Source: Streptococcus mitis
GTDB taxonomy: Bacteria; Bacillota; Bacilli; Lactobacillales; Streptococcaceae
Length of the DNA stretch: 58,139 nt
Reading direction: 5' to 3'
Assembly (NCBI RefSeq): GCF_946190065.1
Contig: NZ_CAMHZD010000014.1
Coordinates: 1 to 58,139 of the forward strand
In this document: in pieces, positions 46,249 through 55,348 of the stretch
How positions within the stretch are numbered: position 1 is the first letter of the stretch
How the letters are laid out: each line of letters starts with the position of its first letter
Notes under the pieces: generated by a model
What the model was told of the DNA's origin: nothing
Database searches by the model: none
Seen by the model: the letters and a program-made list of their open reading frames with translations, nothing else
Translations under genes and position numbers: made by a program

Positions 46249-48315
46249 ATGTCAGAAAAAAATACAATACAATTCAATTTTTCATACTATGCTTTGAATT
46301 TACTTGGTAAACAAATGTATACTAATAGATGGAGTGCTATTTCTGAACTTGTAGCAAATGGATTAGATGCTGGTGCAACAAATGTAAAATTATATATTAA
46401 TTCTATTAATAAGAAAAAATCTATTTTGGAAATAATAGATAATGGAAGTGGCATGTCTTATAATGACTTAGCTACAAAATATGCATTAATAGGCAGGAAT
46501 AAGCGTTTGTCTGAAAATGAATTGTCAGATAAAATTAAAGGACGCAAGGGGATAGGTAAACTAGCTACGTTATTTCTATCTAAAAAGTACTATATTGTTT
46601 CAAAAAAAGCGGGTGTCACAACTGCATGGATGTTAGATTCAACTGATAAAAATGATAATGATGTTCCAGAGTTAATAAGAGTAAATGCTTCGGAAGTTGG
46701 AATTGAAAATAGAGAATTATGGGAACAATATGATACAGGAACTCTTGTTAAATTAGTAGATGTGAATATGTCAGGATTTGCTGAGACAAAATTCGAATCT
46801 TTAAAACTTCGCTTGGCTGATTACTATCTTTTAGATAATATTAATGCTGGGATAGAAGTTGCCTATATAACAGATTCTCGGCAAAGAAGAACATTTGAAA
46901 AAGTAGAGAAAAAAATAGCGTTCAAAAACTTTTTTGCCTTTTTTGAAAATGATTTAGAAAATAATTTATCCAATAAGTTATCGAAAAGTGTACTAATTCC
47001 AAATAGCAAATATCCTGAGTTTAGGACCAAACGTAGGGATGTTGTCAAATTTTCAAAAGAAGATTTTAAAAATATAGAAGGTAGAGAAAGGTTCATAACT
47101 ACTTCTGGAAAATCTAAGTTTTTTCCTTATGAATTAAAAGGTTGGATTGGTATCCATTCGACAATAAATACAAATGAGGCTAGGCAAAATGATCCAAATT
47201 TTGTAAAAAATGATGTTCACAAACCTAACAGGTTGAAATTATATGTCCGTGATAAGTTAGCAGTGGAAAATTTTCTTGAGTATTTAGATAATACTCAAGC
47301 TATGAGAGTCTATTTAGAAGGAGAAATATCCTTCGATATCTTGGATAATGATGAACTTGAAGATATTTCAACATCCTCTCGTGAAGGATTTTCAAGAGAA
47401 GATGAACGAGTTAAGCTACTAATTAATATTTTGAAACCAATTATTAGTAAGTTAATTAGTGAAAGAAATAAAATTGCTACGCAAATTAGTGCTGAAGATC
47501 GCATGGAAGATGAAAGAAAACTTGAAATAGAGAGGGAAGAAAGAAGGAAAGAAAGAGAGGCTCGACGACAGGAAGAAAGAGAAAAAAGAATAGCTGAACA
47601 AAAGGTTGAGATACTGGAACAAAAAAATGAACACTTGATAGAAACAAATGATCAATTAGAAACACAAAATACCCTTCAAAAAGTAATGTTACAAGAAAAA
47701 GATCCAGAAAAACAGGAATTATTTGTTCATGAATTAAATACAATTAGCGATAACTTAGTTTATACAATTAGTGATTTAGCTGAAGATTTTCGAAAAACTA
47801 ATGAATATGATAGAGTCAGTGAATATATTATTGATTTTAAAAGAAGTGCGGATCGTCTTAGTACTATAAAAAGACAGTTTTTGAAATTAGGTACTTATGA
47901 TTTAATAGGTAAGCAACTAATTGATATTAAGTCATATTTAAAGAGCTATCTTAAGGTTAGTCCACATAGAAACAGGATTATTGATGAGATAGGTCCTGGA
48001 GAATATGGAAAAGAAATAGATGTTTTTGAGTTTGCAATTTTAGTAGACAATTTAATTTCAAATGCTATTGATAACGGTGCAACCTTTATAAAGTGTTCTT
48101 TTTTAGATAATGAAAATAAATTTGTTATTAGCTCAGACACAGCACCAATAAAGATAGAACCTATTGAAAAGATATTTGACCTAGGAATCAGTTCAAAAAA
48201 TTTTGGAACAGGTGTCGGATTATATTTGGTTAAAGAAATTTGTGACGAGTACAACTGGGAAATATATGTATCGCAAGATGCATTAACTGTTAATTTTGAA
48301 ATAAAAATGGGGTAA
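46249..48315 (+). CDS. Dual GHKL ATPase: MORC/Hsp90-like N-terminus plus histidine-kinase-like C-terminus
   Basis: A 688-residue cytosolic protein. Residues 1-130 are a GHKL ATPase of the MORC/MutL/Hsp90 sort: SELVANGLDAGA (32-43), DNGSGM (64-69), GRKGIGKLA (98-106). An S5-like part follows (RLKLYVRDKLAVENFL, 328-343) with the family motif SSREGF (376-381). Residues about 405-490 are a very charged coiled coil. Residues 490-688 form a kinase core: FVHELNTIS with candidate phospho-His H494, N-box VDNLISNAIDNGA (599-611), G-box GTGVGLYLV (653-661). No nuclease motif. It lies 12 bases after the methyltransferase and 6 before the receiver gene. Confidence 0.85.
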   Translation: MSEKNTIQFNFSYYALNLLGKQMYTNRWSAISELVANGLDAGATNVKLYINSINKKKSILEIIDNGSGMSYNDLATKYALIGRNKRLSENELSDKIKGRKGIGKLATLFLSKKYYIVSKKAGVTTAWMLDSTDKNDNDVPELIRVNASEVGIENRELWEQYDTGTLVKLVDVNMSGFAETKFESLKLRLADYYLLDNINAGIEVAYITDSRQRRTFEKVEKKIAFKNFFAFFENDLENNLSNKLSKSVLIPNSKYPEFRTKRRDVVKFSKEDFKNIEGRERFITTSGKSKFFPYELKGWIGIHSTINTNEARQNDPNFVKNDVHKPNRLKLYVRDKLAVENFLEYLDNTQAMRVYLEGEISFDILDNDELEDISTSSREGFSREDERVKLLINILKPIISKLISERNKIATQISAEDRMEDERKLEIEREERRKEREARRQEEREKRIAEQKVEILEQKNEHLIETNDQLETQNTLQKVMLQEKDPEKQELFVHELNTISDNLVYTISDLAEDFRKTNEYDRVSEYIIDFKRSADRLSTIKRQFLKLGTYDLIGKQLIDIKSYLKSYLKVSPHRNRIIDEIGPGEYGKEIDVFEFAILVDNLISNAIDNGATFIKCSFLDNENKFVISSDTAPIKIEPIEKIFDLGISSKNFGTGVGLYLVKEICDEYNWEIYVSQDALTVNFEIKMG

Positions 48316-48321
48316 CTGAAA

Positions 48322-49131
48322 TTGAGAAATGAAGTGAGAGTAATTTGGCTAGAAGATTCTATAACTGGTGCGAATAGAAGGTCTCATCAGGGAAGAGTTG
48401 AAGCGGTAGAACAACATATACAATCTAAGGGATACCAACCTATTATCAAAGTTGTTACTAATATTAGTGAAGCAAAAGACTTATTGACGACAAGAGGTGG
48501 GGAACAACGATATGACTTTTTTATTTCTGACTTTGATTTAGGGGGAGGAGTAGATGCTGAAAAGGGTTTAGATTATTTAGTTGAAGTGAGAAAATCAAAA
48601 AATTATAAGCGTTTTTTTGTATTATATTCTCGAAATGAGTATTCAACAATATCTCAAAAAGTTGTTGAAAAATTGCAAGATGAGAATAATATTAACCTTT
48701 TTACTAATTTTTCATTTATATCTATTGCGGTAGATGATAAGAATTCGGTTGAAGATGTTAAACAGAAATTTAAAGATTCTATAGATATTGGATTAGCTAG
48801 ATGGGACGAATTAAACGCTATTCGAGGAATGTATATGTGTGAACATGCTGAGATCGAATATCATTTAAGAGAAAAAGGGATAGCTGGCAAGTATGATGAA
48901 CAGATAGGTTATTTTTGTACAAAAGAGAATATTCCTCAAGATATTCATACATTGTGGAATGAACAAAGAAAGATTCGAAACGCTTTAGCACATGTTAGGG
49001 AAGCATTTGATCATAGAAAAAAATGCTTCTATATTGTATCTAATGAAGATCCCAGGATAAAAATATTTGAAAATGATTTAGATACACACAGAAGTAAGTT
49101 AAGAGATTTGAGAGAGAAACTAGATTTATAG
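48322..49131 (+). CDS. Receiver-like protein with a C-terminal HEPN-type R-x4-H motif
   Basis: A 269-residue protein. Residues 1-155 resemble a response-regulator receiver: acidic pair E11-D12 after strand 1, candidate phosphoacceptor D70 in FFISDFDL, S103 in FVLYSRNE; the usual conserved Lys is not evident. Residues about 160-269 are helical, with RNALAH (R219 to H224), the R-x4-H signature of HEPN ribonucleases with a polar residue after Arg. No DNA-binding domain. The start is a TTG with a weak ribosome site (a GTG at 48334 is an alternative). It would be the output of the kinase-like protein upstream. Confidence 0.75.
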   Translation: MRNEVRVIWLEDSITGANRRSHQGRVEAVEQHIQSKGYQPIIKVVTNISEAKDLLTTRGGEQRYDFFISDFDLGGGVDAEKGLDYLVEVRKSKNYKRFFVLYSRNEYSTISQKVVEKLQDENNINLFTNFSFISIAVDDKNSVEDVKQKFKDSIDIGLARWDELNAIRGMYMCEHAEIEYHLREKGIAGKYDEQIGYFCTKENIPQDIHTLWNEQRKIRNALAHVREAFDHRKKCFYIVSNEDPRIKIFENDLDTHRSKLRDLREKLDL

Positions 49132-49246
49132 AAGTAGGAAGCTGTATAACAAACTTAGTCAATTTGCTTCTATATCTCCACCTCACGATGCCATCGGCTG
49201 GGTAGCAAAGAAATAAAAAGTCCTGTCACTTTCTCCCATTTAACCT

Positions 49247-49275
49247 TTGACTATTCTGCAAAATTATCGTAAAAT
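49247..49275 (+). promoter_or_regulatory. Promoter of rpoE
   Basis: TTGACT (49247-49252), 17 bases, TAAAAT (49270-49275). A small stem-like GTCTGTTCGCTCTGGCGA region follows in the leader. Confidence 0.75.
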
Positions 49276-49347
49276 AAAGAGTAAATGATAAAATGAGGTC
49301 AGAGTCTGTTCGCTCTGGCGATAGTAGTATAAATGAGGAGAAACGCT

Positions 49348-49935
49348 TTGGAATTAGAAGTATTTGCTGGGCAAGAAAAAAGTGAACTATCTATGATTGA
49401 GGTAGCGCGTGCTATCTTGGAACTTCGTGGTCGCGATCATGAGATGCATTTTAGCGATCTTGTAAACGAAATTCAAAACTACCTTGGAACATCAAACAGC
49501 GATATCCGTGAAGCCTTGCCTTTGTTTTACACAGAGTTGAACTTTGACGGTAGCTTCATCTCACTTGGAGACAACAAATGGGGTCTTCGTTCATGGTATG
49601 GTGTGGACGAGATTGACGAAGAAATTATCGCTCTTGAAGAAAATGACGACGATGAAGTAGCACCAAAAGCTAAGAAAAAACGCGTCAATGCCTTCATGGA
49701 TGGTGATTCAGATGCTATTGACTACAATGCAGATGATCCAGAAGACGAAGATGCATACGAAGCAGATCCAGCTCTTTCATACGATGATGAAAATCCAGAT
49801 GATGAGAAAAATGAAGTGGAAGCTTACGATGCAGAAATTAACGAGATTGCCCCTGATGACTTGGGTGAAGACGTGGATCTCAACGAAGAAGACGACGAGT
49901 TTTCAGATGATGATACTGAAAACATCGAGGAATAA
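49348..49935 (+). CDS. rpoE: RNA polymerase delta subunit RpoE
   Basis: Gram-positive RNA polymerase subunit that raises specificity and recycling. The 195-residue protein has a folded N-terminal HARE-type domain (about 1-90) and a long disordered, extremely Asp/Glu-rich tail. The frame opens with ATG at 49333, but that overlaps the GAGGAG site (49335-49340), which is placed for the TTG at 49348 and gives [11 protein letters not shown]. Followed by pyrG as in other streptococci. Confidence 0.95.
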   Translation: MELEVFAGQEKSELSMIEVARAILELRGRDHEMHFSDLVNEIQNYLGTSNSDIREALPLFYTELNFDGSFISLGDNKWGLRSWYGVDEIDEEIIALEENDDDEVAPKAKKKRVNAFMDGDSDAIDYNADDPEDEDAYEADPALSYDDENPDDEKNEVEAYDAEINEIAPDDLGEDVDLNEEDDEFSDDDTENIEE

Positions 49936-49945
49936 AAATTAGCTA

Positions 49946-50036
49946 TTGACAATTATCCTATTTTTAGGTATCATATTGTTCGGGCACCTCTTTTAGAGGT
50001 CGGGGCTCCCTAGTTCTTAGGGAGCTATTTTTGTTT
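49946..50036 (+). promoter_or_regulatory. pyrG promoter and CTP-responsive attenuator leader
   Basis: TTGACA (49946-49951), 17 bases, TATCAT (49969-49974); the expected start is the G at 49982 in GGGC. A small stem ACCTC/GAGGT follows and then a terminator GCTCCCTA (50005-50012) with TAGGGAGC (50018-50025) and T-run. In B. subtilis and relatives a pyrG message starting GGGC gains extra G residues when CTP is low, and the poly-G tract pairs with the CU-rich arm of the terminator. The layout here fits that mechanism. Confidence 0.8.
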
Positions 50037-50108
50037 TTTCAAGAAGTTATTTTCTTGTATTTTAGTTGTGAATCTGGTGCAGTTGTCCCAGATTATTCTT
50101 ATTAGTAG

Positions 50109-50146
50109 GGTCTTGTTTTCTATGTCCCCTCGTAGTTGACAAGACC
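50109..50146 (+). other. Second stem in the pyrG leader
   Basis: GGTCTTGT (50109-50116) faces ACAAGACC (50139-50146), 25 bases before the pyrG ATG. It has no T-run, and its role is unknown. Confidence 0.4.
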
Positions 50147-50159
50147 TTGAGCATTTTAG

Positions 50160-51779
<1,620 letters not shown>

Positions 51780-51786
51780 CAAGACC

Positions 51787-51818
51787 AAAACCTTTGAGAA
51801 CAATCTCAGAGGTTTTTT
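51787..51818 (+). terminator. Terminator of pyrG
   Basis: AAAACCTTTGAGA, loop, TCTCAGAGGTTTT, then T-run, 8 bases after the stop. Confidence 0.88.
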
Positions 51819-51840
51819 GCTTGCATATTTAGGATATGAG

Positions 51841-51868
51841 TTGCAAAATAAAAACATAGTGATATAAT
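51841..51868 (+). promoter_or_regulatory. Promoter of the choline-binding protein gene
   Basis: TTGCAA (51841-51846), 16 bases, TATAAT (51863-51868), about 30 bases before the ATG. Confidence 0.75.
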
Positions 51869-51898
51869 TAACATAACAACGACTAAGGAGGAACTACA

Positions 51899-52972
51899 AT
51901 GAAAAAAATCACATTATTTGGTTTGTCTCTAGCTGGTCTAGCTTTACTGGCTTTTCCTCATTCAGGGCAGGCATTTGAACTTAAAGAAGAATGGGTTGTT
52001 AAGTGTGGAGTACAGTATCAAGATGGCAAGATTCTTCGGTTTAATAATGGTCATGAAGTGGATATTAAAGTCTTGGATTTGCCAAAAACCGAGAAAATCG
52101 AGTGGACGGTCAGTCTCAATGGTCAAGATCAGACAGTCAATTTTCTAGGCCAAGAAAAGGACAAGTCTATGATTGGTGTCGAGGGACGTTACCTGAATTT
52201 CTATGTTCCATATGGCTATAGAGGAGATATCAAGGTAGAAGCCAAGAGCGGAAGCGAAGTGAAGACCTGGTCAACGAAAGTTGTGGATGATATTCATAAT
52301 GATAGTGGAAAGAGAGGCTACTATCGTATTGAAGAATCAAATGATCAATACACTTACCTCGGTGCTAAATGGGATTATCAAACCAAGACTTACACTGCTA
52401 CATTACCAGAGACTGTCAATGGTCAAAAAGTCTTTGCTTGGGCAGACTATGGCAATGGCGAGTTGAAGCTTGAAAAACTAAAAATTATCAGTCGTAAATA
52501 TGATGGAGGATCTTTCAAAGAACTTTATCCGATTGTAAAAGCCGAAAGCTGGCTAAAATCAAACCAAAACTGGTACTATCAAAAACAAGGTCAATTAGTG
52601 CAGAAGGATTGGGTTAAGGACAAGGGAACTTGGTACTTTATGAATGATCAAGGGGTCATGTTCAATAAAACTTGGCTCTATCAAGGTAGCAACTGGTATG
52701 CCTTTAAATCATCAGGAGCCATGATTACGAGTGATTGGCTTTACGACCAAGGCAAGTGGTACTATTTATCAACTTCAGGAGCTATGAAAGCAAGCGCTTG
52801 GGTTTATGACAAGGGAGAATGGTATTATGTAAGTTCTTCTGGTGCCATGCTAGCGAATGATTGGGTCAAAGATAATGGCAAGTGGTATTATCTAGCTTCA
52901 TCAGGTAAGATGCTTCGCAATACCTACACACCTGATGGTTACTACGTTGGTAACTCAGGTGCCTGGCAATAA
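51899..52972 (+). CDS. Choline-binding surface protein
   Basis: A 357-residue secreted protein. A signal peptide (KKITLFGLSLAGLALLAFP, cleavage near HSGQAF) is followed by an approximately 190-residue domain I do not recognise, with beta-rich character. The last about 140 residues carry seven or so choline-binding repeats (WYYQKQGQLVQKDW, WYFMNDQGVMFNKTW, WYYLSTSGAMKASAW) that attach it to phosphocholine on teichoic acids. No amidase, lysozyme or CHAP motif is visible. AAGGAGGA precedes the ATG. Adhesin or wall-active role is possible. Confidence 0.85.
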   Translation: MKKITLFGLSLAGLALLAFPHSGQAFELKEEWVVKCGVQYQDGKILRFNNGHEVDIKVLDLPKTEKIEWTVSLNGQDQTVNFLGQEKDKSMIGVEGRYLNFYVPYGYRGDIKVEAKSGSEVKTWSTKVVDDIHNDSGKRGYYRIEESNDQYTYLGAKWDYQTKTYTATLPETVNGQKVFAWADYGNGELKLEKLKIISRKYDGGSFKELYPIVKAESWLKSNQNWYYQKQGQLVQKDWVKDKGTWYFMNDQGVMFNKTWLYQGSNWYAFKSSGAMITSDWLYDQGKWYYLSTSGAMKASAWVYDKGEWYYVSSSGAMLANDWVKDNGKWYYLASSGKMLRNTYTPDGYYVGNSGAWQ

Positions 52973-52977
52973 GAATC

Positions 52978-53127
52978 ATACCCTTCGAAAATCTCTTCAA
53001 ACCACGTCAGTGTCGCCTTACCTACAACCTCAAAACCGTGTTTTGAGCTGACTTCGTCAGTTCTATCTACAACCTCAAAGCAGTGCTTTGAGCAACCTGC
53101 GGCTAGCTTCCTAGTTTGCTCTAGTAT
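52978..53127. repeat. BOX element (shortened)
   Basis: A boxA start (ATACCCTTCGAAAATCTC), a boxB-type TGACTTCGTCAGTTCTATC and a boxC-type AACCTGCGGCTAGCTTCC are present. The end of boxA is deleted, so it joins directly to CTACAACCTC, and boxC is cut before its GAGTAT end. It starts 6 bases after the choline-binding protein stop. Confidence 0.85.
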
Positions 53128-53130
53128 AAG

Positions 53131-53163
53131 AAGTCCTTTTCCTTAAAGGAAGAGGCTTTTTAC
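53131..53163 (+). terminator. Terminator-like inverted repeat after the BOX
   Basis: AAGTCCTTTTCCTT faces AAGGAAGAGGCTT with a small offset, followed by TTTTT. It may end transcription from the choline-binding protein gene. Confidence 0.5.
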
Positions 53164-53185
53164 TTGTTTTCTGTTGCTTCCTCAT

Positions 53186-53214
53186 TTGTCCTAAAGCCTT
53201 TTTTGTGTTAAAAT
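53186..53214 (+). promoter_or_regulatory. Promoter giving a leaderless message
   Basis: TTGTCC (53186-53191), 17 bases, TAAAAT (53209-53214) with an extended TG at 53206-53207. The predicted start, about 53221, coincides with the ATG at 53222. Confidence 0.6.
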
Positions 53215-53221
53215 GAAGGGT

Positions 53222-53512
53222 ATGAAAGCTAAAAAAATGTGGATGGCAGGCTTGGCTCTGCTTGGTATTGGAAGCCTTGCCCTTGCTACGAAAAAAGTTG
53301 CAGATGACCGTAAGCTCATGAAGACTCAGGAAGAGTTGACAGAGATTGTGCGAGATCATTTTTCAGATATGGGGGAAATTGCGACCCTCTATGTTCAAGT
53401 TTATGAAAGTAGTCTGGAGAGCTTGGTTGGTGGCGTCATTTTTGAGGATGGCCGTCATTATACCTTTGTCTATGAAAATGAAGACCTGGTCTATGAGGAG
53501 GAAGTCTTATGA
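53222..53512 (+). CDS. DUF4651 family small membrane-anchored protein
   Basis: A 96-residue protein with one N-terminal hydrophobic segment (MWMAGLALLGIGSLALA) and a short extracytoplasmic or cytosolic acidic domain (LYVQVYESSLESLVGGVIF). The pattern fits the streptococcal DUF4651 family of unknown function. The ATG at 53213 lies within the -10, so the Met at 53222 is the likely start on a leaderless transcript. The stop overlaps the next ATG (ATGA). Confidence 0.7.
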   Translation: MKAKKMWMAGLALLGIGSLALATKKVADDRKLMKTQEELTEIVRDHFSDMGEIATLYVQVYESSLESLVGGVIFEDGRHYTFVYENEDLVYEEEVL

Positions 53513-53826
53513 TACAACCAGCAAGTTTAGAAGAATTGGCATCTTTAGTAGAGAAAGATGGCAAAAAAGTCTTTCTTTTTGTGGCAGACTGGTGTGGTGA
53601 TTGTCGTTATATCTATCCTGCCTTGCCAGAAATTGAGGAGACCAATCCAGAGTTCACCTTTATTCGAGTGGACCGAGACCAGTATATGGATTTAGCAAAA
53701 CTCTGGGATGTTTACGGGATTCCTAGTCTTGTTGTTCTAGAAAAAGACAAGGAAATCGGTCGTTTTGTCAATCGTGACCGTAAAAGCAAGGAACAAATCA
53801 ATGACTTTTTAGCAGGACTGAAATAG
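53509..53826 (+). CDS. Thioredoxin-like protein (YtpP-type)
   Basis: A 105-residue thioredoxin fold with the redox pair C29-G-D-C32 (FVADWCGDC) and the cis-Pro region YGIPSLVVL. The GD between the cysteines is unlike the GP of true thioredoxin. In B. subtilis ytpP is likewise near ytpR, which follows here. Probably keeps a cytosolic or membrane-near partner reduced. It overlaps the DUF4651 gene by 4 bases. Confidence 0.85.
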   Translation: MIQPASLEELASLVEKDGKKVFLFVADWCGDCRYIYPALPEIEETNPEFTFIRVDRDQYMDLAKLWDVYGIPSLVVLEKDKEIGRFVNRDRKSKEQINDFLAGLK

Positions 53827-53841
53827 GAGAAAAGAGAAATA

Positions 53842-54468
53842 ATGATTTTTACATATAACAAAGAACATGTCGGCGATGTCCTTATGCTCATCGTGAAAAA
53901 TAGCGGAGATGCCAAACTGGACGTGGAGCGCAAAGGCAAGGTAGCTCGTATTTTCCTCAAAGAGAATGGGGAAACAGTAGCTTGGAATATTTTTGAAGTT
54001 TCAAGTTTATTTGAAATTGCAGAGCGCGGTCAAGTCTTTTTGACAGATGAGCAAGTTGCTCGTTTGAACCAAGAATTACAAACGGAAGGTTTTGCAGAAG
54101 AAATTGTTAATGACAAGGAACCTAAGTTTGTTGTTGGTGAAATTGTCGAGATGGTAGCTCATCCAGATAGTGACCACCTCAACATCTGCCAAGTGGCAGT
54201 CGCAAGTGACAAGACAGTGCAAATCGTTGCAGGGGCTCCTAATGCACGTGTCGGGTTGAAAACCATTGTGGCTCTTCCTGGAGCTATGATGCCCAAAGGC
54301 AATCTCATTTTTCCAGGCGAACTTCGTGGCGAAAAGAGTTTTGGTATGATGTGTAGCCCTCGTGAATTGCATTTGCCAAATGCTCCGCAAAAACGTGGGG
54401 TGCTTGAATTATCAGAAGACCAAGTTGTCGGAACTCCCTTTGACCCAGTGAAGCACTGGACTGCCTAG
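53842..54468 (+). CDS. ytpR: YtpR-like tRNA-binding-domain protein
   Basis: A 208-residue protein: an N-terminal DUF4479-type domain (about 1-95) and a C-terminal OB-fold tRNA-binding domain (FVVGEIVEMVAHPDSDHLNICQV ... GAPNARVGLKTIVALPGAMMP ... GEKSFGMMCSPRELHLPN), the same fold as the PheT N-terminus, but standing alone. Function in RNA metabolism is unproven. AGGAGA precedes the ATG, 15 bases after the thioredoxin gene. Confidence 0.85.
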   Translation: MIFTYNKEHVGDVLMLIVKNSGDAKLDVERKGKVARIFLKENGETVAWNIFEVSSLFEIAERGQVFLTDEQVARLNQELQTEGFAEEIVNDKEPKFVVGEIVEMVAHPDSDHLNICQVAVASDKTVQIVAGAPNARVGLKTIVALPGAMMPKGNLIFPGELRGEKSFGMMCSPRELHLPNAPQKRGVLELSEDQVVGTPFDPVKHWTA

Positions 54469-54509
54469 GAACTTGTCAGTATCTGATAGACCAGATAGAA
54501 GGAAATAAG

Positions 54510-55271
54510 ATGGCAAAAAATGTTGTGATTACAGGAGCGACATCAGGAATTGGTGAAGCGATTGCGCGTGCTTATCTGGAGCAGGGGGAGAATGTTGTTC
54601 TAACAGGGCGACGGACAGACAGATTAGAGGCTCTCAAGTCAGAGTTTGCAGCAACATATCCAAATCAAACAGTTTGGATCTTTCCACTGGATGTGACGGA
54701 TATGACCATGGTCAAGACTGTCTGCTCTGATATTCTAGAAACAATAGGGAGGATTGATATCTTGGTCAACAACGCTGGACTAGCTCTTGGCTTGGCTCCC
54801 TATCAAGACTATGAAGAATTGGATATGCTGACCATGTTGGATACTAATGTCAAAGGTTTGATGGCAGTCACTCGCTGTTTCTTGCCAGCAATGGCAAAAG
54901 CCAATCAAGGACATATCATCAATATGGGCTCAACCGCAGGAATTTATGCCTATGCCGGTGCCGCTGTTTACTCAGCTACCAAGGCAGCAGTTAAGACCTT
55001 TTCAGATGGTCTGCGAATTGATACCATAGCAACAGATATCAAGGTGACAACCATTCAGCCTGGAATTGTCGAAACAGATTTTTCTACGGTACGTTTTCAC
55101 GGTGATAAAGAACGAGCTGCGACGGTTTATCAGGGAATAGAAGCCTTGCAAGCTCAGGATATTGCAGACACAGTAGTCTATGTGACCAGTCAACCTCGCC
55201 GTGTGCAGATTACAGATATGACCATTATGGCCAATCAACAGGCGACAGGTTTCATGGTTCATAAAAAGTAA
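54510..55271 (+). CDS. Short-chain dehydrogenase/reductase (YdfG-like)
   Basis: A 253-residue classical SDR: NAD(P)-binding TGATSGIG at residues 8-15, NNAG, and the catalytic YSATK with Ser upstream (NMGSTAGIY). RRTDR after strand 2 suggests NADP preference. The closest well-known relatives are NADP-dependent 3-hydroxy acid (serine) dehydrogenases, but the substrate is not certain. AGAAGGAA precedes the ATG. It ends before a terminator. Confidence 0.85.
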   Translation: MAKNVVITGATSGIGEAIARAYLEQGENVVLTGRRTDRLEALKSEFAATYPNQTVWIFPLDVTDMTMVKTVCSDILETIGRIDILVNNAGLALGLAPYQDYEELDMLTMLDTNVKGLMAVTRCFLPAMAKANQGHIINMGSTAGIYAYAGAAVYSATKAAVKTFSDGLRIDTIATDIKVTTIQPGIVETDFSTVRFHGDKERAATVYQGIEALQAQDIADTVVYVTSQPRRVQITDMTIMANQQATGFMVHKK

Positions 55272-55283
55272 AAAATTTTCTCG

Positions 55284-55314
55284 AAAAGTTACAAATATCT
55301 GTAACTTTTTTTGA
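55284..55314 (+). terminator. Terminator of the SDR gene
   Basis: AAAAGTTAC, 8-base loop, GTAACTTTT, then T-run. It ends just upstream of the ssbB control site. Confidence 0.85.
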
Positions 55315-55319
55315 TTTCC

Positions 55320-55327
55320 TACGAATA
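55320..55327 (+). promoter_or_regulatory. ComX (SigX) box of ssbB
   Basis: TACGAATA is the exact competence sigma-factor (cin-box/com-box) core, 22 bases before the ssbB ATG, with a T-rich stretch upstream. ssbB is a known late competence gene in pneumococcus. Confidence 0.92.
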
Positions 55328-55348
55328 GATAAGTAGGAGGAAGAAAAT

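Noticed and set aside
47452-47743. Minus-strand Phe/Leu-rich frames within the dual-ATPase gene
   Set aside because: Antisense of the charged coiled coil; no ribosome site, no conservation expected.
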